DNA from: an uncultured Porticoccus sp.
GTDB taxonomy: Bacteria > Pseudomonadota > Gammaproteobacteria > Pseudomonadales > Porticoccaceae
NCBI GenBank assembly: GCA_947259505.1
Contig: CAMYLT010000008.1
Coordinates: 612,544 to 676,543, forward strand
Length of the DNA: 64,000 nt
Direction of reading: 5' to 3'
Part shown: one piece after another, positions 57,635-64,000 of the stretch
Layout of the letters: every line of letters starts with the position of its first letter
How positions within the stretch are numbered: position 1 is the first letter of the stretch
Program-made: the position numbers and the translations under genes
The notes under the pieces: model-generated
What the model was told of the DNA's origin: nothing
Seen by the model: the letters and a program-made list of their open reading frames with translations, nothing else
Database searches by the model: none

Positions 57635-59145
57635 GCCTGTTCTTCAGGATGTTGCTCCCTGGTTTCAGATAATTGCTGGTACTCTTTTTCCAATTTCTTA
57701 AGCTGCTTTTTGGACACGCCACCAGCCGCCTCCAATGCATGCCTAAGCCGCGCTCGAACCATATCTGGCCCCAGTATAGCCATCGCGTCAAATAGAGGAG
57801 GAGCAGAAGGCGCGCCGGCGATAGCAACAAACAAGGGGGACAGAAACTCTTTCAGTTTAAGCTCCATACCCTGAGCCAACTGATTTAATTCACGGTAAAG
57901 CTCATCACGCTCCCAATGACGGAGCACATCAAGTCGCCATGAGCTGAATTGAAGAATTTTTCTCACCGCTTCAATATCGAGTTTTTTATGTGCAAAACTA
58001 GCCTCATCCAAGCTAGGCATGCCTGACAACATGAACGTCAGCAACGGAGCAATATCGGTGAATTTTTCAACACGCTCTTTAATCAGGGGAATCATCCGAC
58101 TGAGGTGATCACGATTCAGCGCCCACTCGGCAACTCTCTCGGCAAAAGCAGTTTCATCCAGGTTCTCACGAATCCAGCAACCATTAAGCCAATCCAGCTT
58201 TTCCGTATCAAAGACCGGACCACCGAGATGGACCTTGTTCAAATCGAAATGTGTGAGCATCTCCTGAAGTGTAAATTTTTCACTCTCATCAGGCATGGAC
58301 CAACCCATACGCCCCAGATAATTCACTACAGCCTCAGGTAAATAGCCCATGTCGCGGTAATAGGTGATACTGGTAGGGTTTTTGCGCTTACTGAGCTTGC
58401 TCTTGTCCGGGTTGCGCAACAACGGCATATGGCATAGTTGCGGCATGTCCCATCCAAAATACTGATAAAGCAAAATGTGCTTCGGCGCAGAATTGATCCA
58501 CTCCTCACCACGAATCACATGGGTAATCGCCATCAGGTGATCATCAACCACGTTGGCCAAATGATAGGTGGGCATGCCATCCGCTTTCAGCAACACCTGC
58601 ATGTCTACCTGAGACCAGGGGATCTCGATTTCACCGCGTAACATATCCTGAAATGCACAAATGCCCTCTTCTGGTACTTTCATCCGAATGACATGTGGCT
58701 CACCGTTGGCCAAACGCCGACTTATCTCTTCGCTGGAAAGAGCCAGGCTACGCCCATCATATTTAGGTGTTTCACCGCGGGCCATCTGCTCTTTGCGCAT
58801 CTCATCCAGCTCGTCCGGCGTGGCAAAGCAGTAAAATGCGTGACCTTTATTCACCAGTTCCATCACATGCTGGTGATAAATATCCATGCGTTCACTCTGA
58901 CGATATGGGCCATAGGCGCCACCCACATCAGGCCCTTCAGACCAATCCAAACCTAACCATTTGAGTGAGGAGAGAATCATTTCCTCAGACTCGCGGGTGC
59001 TACGCACCTGATCGGTATCTTCTATCCGAAGAATAAATTCGCCGCCCAGACTACGGGCAAAGCACAAGTTAAACAGTGCAATATAGGCAGTACCGACGTG
59101 AGGGTCGCCCGTCGGTGAAGGAGCAATACGTGTACGAACAGACAT
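57631..59145 (-). CDS. gltX: Glutamyl-tRNA synthetase
   Basis: A 504-aa class-I synthetase. The HIGH-type motif is in [19 protein letters not shown], and the KMSKS-type motif is [10 protein letters not shown]. The first ATG that fits the family is at 59145 ([13 protein letters not shown]); an upstream TTG is less likely. It charges tRNA-Glu, and is followed by tRNA-Ala(GGC), as in many related genomes. Confidence 0.96.
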   Translation of the reverse strand: MSVRTRIAPSPTGDPHVGTAYIALFNLCFARSLGGEFILRIEDTDQVRSTRESEEMILSSLKWLGLDWSEGPDVGGAYGPYRQSERMDIYHQHVMELVNKGHAFYCFATPDELDEMRKEQMARGETPKYDGRSLALSSEEISRRLANGEPHVIRMKVPEEGICAFQDMLRGEIEIPWSQVDMQVLLKADGMPTYHLANVVDDHLMAITHVIRGEEWINSAPKHILLYQYFGWDMPQLCHMPLLRNPDKSKLSKRKNPTSITYYRDMGYLPEAVVNYLGRMGWSMPDESEKFTLQEMLTHFDLNKVHLGGPVFDTEKLDWLNGCWIRENLDETAFAERVAEWALNRDHLSRMIPLIKERVEKFTDIAPLLTFMLSGMPSLDEASFAHKKLDIEAVRKILQFSSWRLDVLRHWERDELYRELNQLAQGMELKLKEFLSPLFVAIAGAPSAPPLFDAMAILGPDMVRARLRHALEAAGGVSKKQLKKLEKEYQQLSETREQHPEEQA

Positions 59146-59214
59146 GGGCAAGAATTCCGCCAATTTAGAGTGAAGGATTACCAGAAAAAGGCGGTTATTA
59201 TACGCAGAACAGGG

Positions 59215-61179
59215 TTATTCAACAGGTTTCCCTTGCGGCTCACCCAAGAAATACCCTTGGGCGGCATCAACACTCAAACCACTCAATTGTTCCCACTCTG
59301 CTTCAGTTTCAACACCCTCAACCCAAAGTTGCAAGCCGCTGTTGTGAACCAGTCCAGCCAGTGATTTCACATAGAACTGGTTGTCCTTATTGACATCCAG
59401 CTCACGGATAAACGAACGGTGTACCTTCAGATGGTGAAGTGGAAGGCTGCCCAGATAACCAAAGGCCACGGCATCCAGGCCAAAGTGATCAATACCAAGC
59501 GATGAATGACGATTCACCAATAAGTCATTCAATGTCCGCAACGGCACATCATTAACCTTCATGGCATATTCAGGCACTTCAAACACCAGCTTACTGGCCA
59601 ACTTTCGCTGGGAGGATAAAAAACTATCCAACCATTTTATAAAGCTGGGAGACTTTACCGACACCATCGACAAGTTGACACAAATCTTGCCTTTAACATC
59701 CCCCTGCCTATTTGCAGCCGCCAGTGACTCAAGTACTAATTGATCCAACCGTGGCATCAAACCAAGACGCTCGGCAATGGGTATGACTACTGCTGCCGCC
59801 AATAAATCAGCACCATGTAAAAATCGCACATAAATTTCATGGGCGAGAACAGCTTTGTCCTTCACCCCGTAAATTGGCTGAAAATGTAGTGCCACCAGAC
59901 GATTATCAATAGCCTGCTGCAAGAAGCTCTCCCACTCATGGAGAGGTTTGCCAAGCACAGGCACCTCACCATCACTCACATCAGCAAACTTAATCCAGCG
60001 ACTACCATTACCGAGCTTTGCCTGGCGCAGAGCAATATCAGCCTCGCCCAGCATCTCAGCACCGCTAGTGACATTCGTGTGATAGGTGTAACCCATATGG
60101 AAACGAAGTGGACATTTTTGATTATGAAGCCAACTAACTCCCTGCATGGACTGGAAAAGCTTGTTCGCCAACAGCTCTCCTTCCTGTGGAGTTATATCTG
60201 GGACAAATACCGAAAATTCTGGCCCTTGTCGTCGCGCTACTACAGCGCGACTGTGTTCATGTACAACCTGGCTTAACTGTTCGCCAATAGACTTGAGAAT
60301 AGCATTGCCCTCCCCTCGTCCCGCGTAGTCATTCACACAGGCAATATCGTTTATCGCCATAATTGCCAACGCGCCAGTGTGTGTACCGCCTTCCTGATCA
60401 CTCACAAAGCTCTGCAGACGATTGTCAAAGTCAGAACGATTTGAAAGGCCTGTCACCTCATCCTGAAATGACTGCTTCTGTAATCGGCCGATCAGATCCA
60501 GCTGCTCATCGAAGATGCTTTTTAGTTGCAGAGCCATCCTGTTCATCGCCAGAACAACCTTACCCAATTCACGGGTTTTCGGAATCGACTCCTGCACCAC
60601 AAAATGCTTTTCACAGATATCATTGGCTTGGCGCTCCACCCGGGCCAAGGGCACCAAAAGCCACTTCAATGCTACATAAGCAAGTAAACAAATGCCCAGC
60701 GTGATGCTTGCAAACCAAACTAATTGGGTCGTAGTCACCTGCCAAAGTTTGAGGTAGGCCTGCCCAGGGTGACTAACCACCGTCACCTCACCCAACTGAG
60801 TCCAACCCGTGGAGACTTCAGCCGTCCCTTCAATTTCCGGTAGTGACACCATCGCCAAAAACCATGCAGGAACCCCCTGTATGGAGACAGAAAATTCCCG
60901 ATCAATGACGATATTCTTGTCGAGGCCAGTAAAATAAATTCGTTGGTAGTAGCCGCTGTCAGATACAGCATTGAACATGGTCTCAAGAGTCGCGACGTCC
61001 TTATCCTGGGCTGCCTGAGTCATCGATAGTGCAAGGGAAGTCGCTGTATCCTGAGCATGCACATGCATCTGATCCGCCACTAATAATTGATTGTTGCGCA
61101 GGCTTACCACCGTATTACCGGCATAAAGGCAGACAAACAACAGCACAATGGCAATAATCAATTGACGAAACAGGGTCAC
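59215..61179 (-). CDS. lapD: LapD-type inner-membrane c-di-GMP receptor (degenerate GGDEF-EAL)
   Basis: A 654-aa protein from the GTG at 61179 (AGGAAG site). It has an N-terminal helix (about 4-24), a periplasmic LapD_MoxY domain (about 30-145, with a conserved Trp-rich PAWF and GWTQLG), a second helix (about 150-172), HAMP, GGDEF and EAL domains. Both catalytic signatures are lost: GGDEF reads RQGPEF (about 316-322) and EALxR reads EIYVR (about 448-452). Such a protein cannot make or cut c-di-GMP but can bind it through the EAL domain. In the known system, bound c-di-GMP makes the periplasmic domain hold the protease LapG. The divergent lapG and the adhesin beyond it support this role. Confidence 0.9.
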   Translation of the reverse strand: MTLFRQLIIAIVLLFVCLYAGNTVVSLRNNQLLVADQMHVHAQDTATSLALSMTQAAQDKDVATLETMFNAVSDSGYYQRIYFTGLDKNIVIDREFSVSIQGVPAWFLAMVSLPEIEGTAEVSTGWTQLGEVTVVSHPGQAYLKLWQVTTTQLVWFASITLGICLLAYVALKWLLVPLARVERQANDICEKHFVVQESIPKTRELGKVVLAMNRMALQLKSIFDEQLDLIGRLQKQSFQDEVTGLSNRSDFDNRLQSFVSDQEGGTHTGALAIMAINDIACVNDYAGRGEGNAILKSIGEQLSQVVHEHSRAVVARRQGPEFSVFVPDITPQEGELLANKLFQSMQGVSWLHNQKCPLRFHMGYTYHTNVTSGAEMLGEADIALRQAKLGNGSRWIKFADVSDGEVPVLGKPLHEWESFLQQAIDNRLVALHFQPIYGVKDKAVLAHEIYVRFLHGADLLAAAVVIPIAERLGLMPRLDQLVLESLAAANRQGDVKGKICVNLSMVSVKSPSFIKWLDSFLSSQRKLASKLVFEVPEYAMKVNDVPLRTLNDLLVNRHSSLGIDHFGLDAVAFGYLGSLPLHHLKVHRSFIRELDVNKDNQFYVKSLAGLVHNSGLQLWVEGVETEAEWEQLSGLSVDAAQGYFLGEPQGKPVE

Positions 61180-61273
61180 GTCGTTCTTCCTTTTTGATCG
61201 AATCTCAACGAGTCTAATGGAATCCCGTTCTCTTGCCAATTGAGCACCAGATCACATTATCGGGCGGAGTGGG

Positions 61274-62029
61274 ATGGCTTGTGTATACGGGGTCTATGAT
61301 AAGATCAAATCTACCTTTGAAGAGCTCGATAACCTCTCAAAAAGTGGACATTTTTTGAATTTTTTCGCCACAAAAAACCAGTCGGCAACCGGGGTGTTCT
61401 TACTCCCCCTTCTGCTGCTCGCACTGATTTTTTCATCCGCCGCCCAGCATTTTGGGATCAGCGAAAAAGTTTTGGAAAAAATACGCGTTAAATATGGAAC
61501 AACTGCCGAAACGCGCGTTCAGTATTGGCAAGACATGATCCAGCAATACCAGACAAGCGATGACATGGATCGACTGAGGGCTGTAAATAATTTTTTTAAC
61601 GAAGCGCGCTTCGTAAACGATATCGATCTATGGCACAAGAATGATTACTGGGCCACCCCACTTGAATTTCTCGCCAAAGATGCCGGTGACTGCGAGGATT
61701 TCTCCATCGCCAAATACTTCACCCTGAAAGAAATGGGCTTGGATATTTCAAAATTGCGAATTACCTACGTCAAGGCCGAGCTGCTGAATCAGGCCCATAT
61801 GGTGCTGGCCTATTACCCAACCCCCAGCGCAGTACCGCTGATCCTGGACAACATCAACAAACGCATACTGCCAGCTAGCGAACGCTCTGACTTGCGCCCT
61901 ATTTACAGTTTTAATGCAGATAGTCTTTGGCTTGCTAGATCACGAAACGAGCAGTTGCGAGTAGGAATGCCTACCCAATTGAATCTGTGGCAGGACTTAA
62001 CAAATCGAATGACGAATGACGCGATATAG
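61274..62029 (+). CDS. lapG: LapG-type periplasmic cysteine protease
   Basis: A 251-aa transglutaminase-like cysteine protease with an N-terminal signal anchor (about 38-57). The triad is Cys140 in DAGDCEDFS, His175 in NQAHMVLAY and Asp192 in LILDNIN. The calcium-type acidic residues of the family are probably those in FVNDIDLWHKNDYW. LapG cuts the N-terminal part of LapA-type adhesins and frees cells from biofilm when LapD is not bound to c-di-GMP. The long 37-residue tail before the helix is unusual: a TTG at 61355 would give a normal signal peptide. It is divergent from lapD across 94 bp. Confidence 0.9.
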   Translation: MACVYGVYDKIKSTFEELDNLSKSGHFLNFFATKNQSATGVFLLPLLLLALIFSSAAQHFGISEKVLEKIRVKYGTTAETRVQYWQDMIQQYQTSDDMDRLRAVNNFFNEARFVNDIDLWHKNDYWATPLEFLAKDAGDCEDFSIAKYFTLKEMGLDISKLRITYVKAELLNQAHMVLAYYPTPSAVPLILDNINKRILPASERSDLRPIYSFNADSLWLARSRNEQLRVGMPTQLNLWQDLTNRMTNDAI

Positions 62030-62072
62030 CAGCCTAAACCCGTTTGGCAATTGGATTTAGACTGCCATATTA

Positions 62073-64000
62073 CTAGATTATTAGATTATCAGAACTTGTC
62101 AGGTTGCTAATTATCTCTGCCGTGGAAAGACCGTTATCACCGGTAAGATCAACCCCAGATAGAATAATAGCCTGGGAGGTAGATGAGGCCCCTCCGCCGT
62201 CAATATCTGCAGTAATGGTCGTAGAAGTACCATCCCAATGGAAACTAAGAAAATCAGCCAGATTACTATCTGGACTAGTTCCCAACAAATCACTCAAATT
62301 AAGCACATCGCCCTCGACTTGTGAAAAGTCAGAAATCGTATCTGTTGCGCCCAGCCCTGCATCACCGCCAGACCAGAGAAATACATCTGCGCCATGGCCA
62401 CCTGCCAACAGATCGTCACCCAATCCGCCATCAAGGACATCATTACCATCATTGCCGTCAAGAGTATCACCCAACTCTCCGCCCATCAGGTAGTCATTAC
62501 CAATGGTGCCCAACAAAGTGTCACTTCCTGAACTACCCAGTACATTCTGATATCCGCCAATATTAATGGTCAGGACGCTTGTTACTGAGTCCCCATCCCG
62601 ATCAGTTATCGTAAAGGAAAATGATTCGCTGAGGCTTTGTTCTGGTTCTAGGCTATCAGTCACATCCCTATTGAGCTCATATGAGTAACTACCATCAGAA
62701 TTTGCTGTCAGGGTGCCATACATAGCGTCGGTATCACCCCAGATAACCGTGCCCTGAACTACTTCTGCATCGTAATCGGCACCGACATGTAAAACACTGC
62801 CTGATACGGATGGAGAGTCAGCAGTGGAGACAAAGCTTCCCATTATCTCAAATGAGTTAGAGGCGTTTTCTTCGGTATAGATGGAAGATACGACATTCCC
62901 ATCCGTATCCATAAAGCCATCAATACGAAAATCATAGTCAAAGCCTGCAATCGCTACCGTTACGGTCTGTGCAGGTAGTGTGATGATATCCCTAGGATCA
63001 GAATTAGAATTCGGTGTTTCATTGTGGTCAATAAGTAAATCAATATTCACGGGTACTTCAACCACCTGACCATTAACGACAACTTCCATATTCATAGTTA
63101 GAACAACAGAATCCAGAATAGAGGAAGAGGTACTAATGGGGAAATTCAGATGTTCAAAATCTGCTAACTTAAAGCTAGTGCCAACATCAACATCCATCGC
63201 AACAGAAGATGTAAATAGTGGATTGTCCGTCAAGCCGTAGCCGGATTGACCGCTACTGCTTACAGGGCTTCCCCACCCAATTTGGTCAATATAAATATCA
63301 GTATCGGTATTCTGTTCAGTTACCTGCCCTGTCCCATTGATAAAGACAGGATCTTTAAACCCCATCTGCAGGTTTTGAATAGAAATCTGATCAACTCCCA
63401 CATAAAGGTTCGTCATTACACCAAGAGCAGAAGGCGCATCATCCTCGACATTGATGGTTAATGGCGCTGTGACTGTTGATGAATCATCTGAAACTGACAC
63501 ATCAACATTGAAAGAAAGTACATCTTCCTGACCGATTACAGGATGGTCTAGAGGACCGGAAAGGGTCACAGAATAATTACCAAGATTGTCTATGGATATA
63601 CGAATTGCTTCGACACCGTTGGCACTACCGATAAGTGTATTAGTCCCATCACCAATCCAGCTGATTGGATCCCCATGAGAAAACAATGGGGTAACAGGTT
63701 GGGCCAAAACGACTGTGAGGCTGTCCCCATCAAGATCTTGCACAGACATGCTGCCAGTAGCCGTTGCCAGATCAGTGGTATCGGCGGGGGTGCCTATTGA
63801 ATCTGGCAAGCCGCCCACCAAACCTTCTTCAGAGACTGAAACTATACTTGGAGAAATAGAGGGGACACTCTCCGCCGGGGTCACCGTCAGTGTCAGTGTG
63901 TCACTGATGCCCGTGTTGGTGGTGTAGTTCACCACCGGTACCGGTCCGTTGTAGTTCAGAACCGGCGTGAAGCTGTAGCTGCCATCACCGTTCAGGGCCA
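62073..64000 (-). CDS. Giant RTX adhesin (LapA-like), C-terminal part, runs off the window
   Basis: The last 641 residues of a large repetitive surface protein; the frame is open to base 64000, so the N-terminus is outside. It has Ig/cadherin-like or VCBS-type units (GDGSYSFTPVLNYNG, then DGDSLTVVLAQP and DGSYSYELNRDV), then RTX calcium-binding nonapeptides (GGELGDTLDGNDGNDVLDGG, then GLGDDLLAGGHGAD), and a C-terminal type I secretion signal domain (DVLNLSDLLG up to SDNLII). It is exported by a LapBCE-like type I system not present in the window. It lies convergent to lapG, whose product should cut its N-terminal retention module. Confidence 0.92.
   Translation of the reverse strand, partial: ALNGDGSYSFTPVLNYNGPVPVVNYTTNTGISDTLTLTVTPAESVPSISPSIVSVSEEGLVGGLPDSIGTPADTTDLATATGSMSVQDLDGDSLTVVLAQPVTPLFSHGDPISWIGDGTNTLIGSANGVEAIRISIDNLGNYSVTLSGPLDHPVIGQEDVLSFNVDVSVSDDSSTVTAPLTINVEDDAPSALGVMTNLYVGVDQISIQNLQMGFKDPVFINGTGQVTEQNTDTDIYIDQIGWGSPVSSSGQSGYGLTDNPLFTSSVAMDVDVGTSFKLADFEHLNFPISTSSSILDSVVLTMNMEVVVNGQVVEVPVNIDLLIDHNETPNSNSDPRDIITLPAQTVTVAIAGFDYDFRIDGFMDTDGNVVSSIYTEENASNSFEIMGSFVSTADSPSVSGSVLHVGADYDAEVVQGTVIWGDTDAMYGTLTANSDGSYSYELNRDVTDSLEPEQSLSESFSFTITDRDGDSVTSVLTINIGGYQNVLGSSGSDTLLGTIGNDYLMGGELGDTLDGNDGNDVLDGGLGDDLLAGGHGADVFLWSGGDAGLGATDTISDFSQVEGDVLNLSDLLGTSPDSNLADFLSFHWDGTSTTITADIDGGGASSTSQAIILSGVDLTGDNGLSTAEIISNLTSSDNLII

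Noticed and set aside
59215..61179. Active diguanylate cyclase or phosphodiesterase
   Set aside because: Both the GGDEF and EAL signatures lack key catalytic residues, and context indicates a LapD receptor.

Overview
The window is about 51% GC by eye and gene-dense. It reads as chromosome of a Gammaproteobacterium, most likely a marine, Pseudomonas-like or Cellvibrionales-type lineage. The grounds are the gene orders sdhCDAB-sucAB-lpd-sucCD divergent from gltA, etfBA divergent from etfD, tRNA-Ala(GGC) next to gltX, the cytoplasmic-type malate dehydrogenase and a LapD/LapG/LapA-type adhesin module. The species is not identified. No CRISPR array, phage or intact insertion sequence was seen.

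Layout. 1-2.4 kb: 3' part of an S9 peptidase, then greB, whose only sensible start is ATA. 2.35-11.1 kb (minus): a compact run with a cyclic-nucleotide-binding protein, an RND efflux pair, a small membrane protein, a uracil-DNA-glycosylase-family protein and two tandem DUF3391/HD-GYP proteins, of which the second has lost its catalytic His. 11.4-19.5 kb (minus): GNAT-amidohydrolase fusion, alanine/glycine symporter, D-cysteine desulfhydrase-type PLP enzyme, stand-alone yajC, bcp, a DUF2244 protein, mdh, folK and folM. 19.6-24.5 kb (plus): prc, xthA, a secreted Arg/Asp/Tyr/His repeat protein, and an ECF sigma factor with DUF3619-like and DUF3106 partners. 24.5-29.4 kb: etfBA, etfD, a DUF1285 protein and a TetR regulator.

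29.5-35.3 kb: tRNA-Pro(CGG), a 600-bp stretch almost without genes, and a four-gene minus-strand cassette (P-loop NTPase with an N-terminal beta-rich domain, ABC exporter, alpha/beta hydrolase, OprO/P-type porin). I cannot assign this cassette to any known pathway and consider it the best candidate for an undescribed system. 35.3-43.5 kb: a small secreted protein, an MFS transporter, aroC, prmB, folE, sixA, a DUF4389 protein, gpsA, and htpG with a heat-shock-type promoter.

43.6-56.3 kb: almost the whole oxidative half of the TCA cycle. The minus-strand run from a promoter at 54.78 kb encodes succinate dehydrogenase, the 2-oxoglutarate dehydrogenase complex and succinyl-CoA synthetase. gltA runs the other way from its own promoter. 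A terminator hairpin between lpd and sucC may lower expression of sucCD. 56.4-59.1 kb: two small envelope proteins, tRNA-Ala(GGC) and gltX. 59.2-64 kb: a degenerate GGDEF/EAL receptor (LapD), its cysteine protease (LapG) and the C-terminal end of a giant RTX adhesin that runs off the window. In known Lap systems, c-di-GMP held by LapD sequesters LapG and keeps the adhesin on the surface. The HD-GYP proteins at the other end of the window would degrade the same second messenger.
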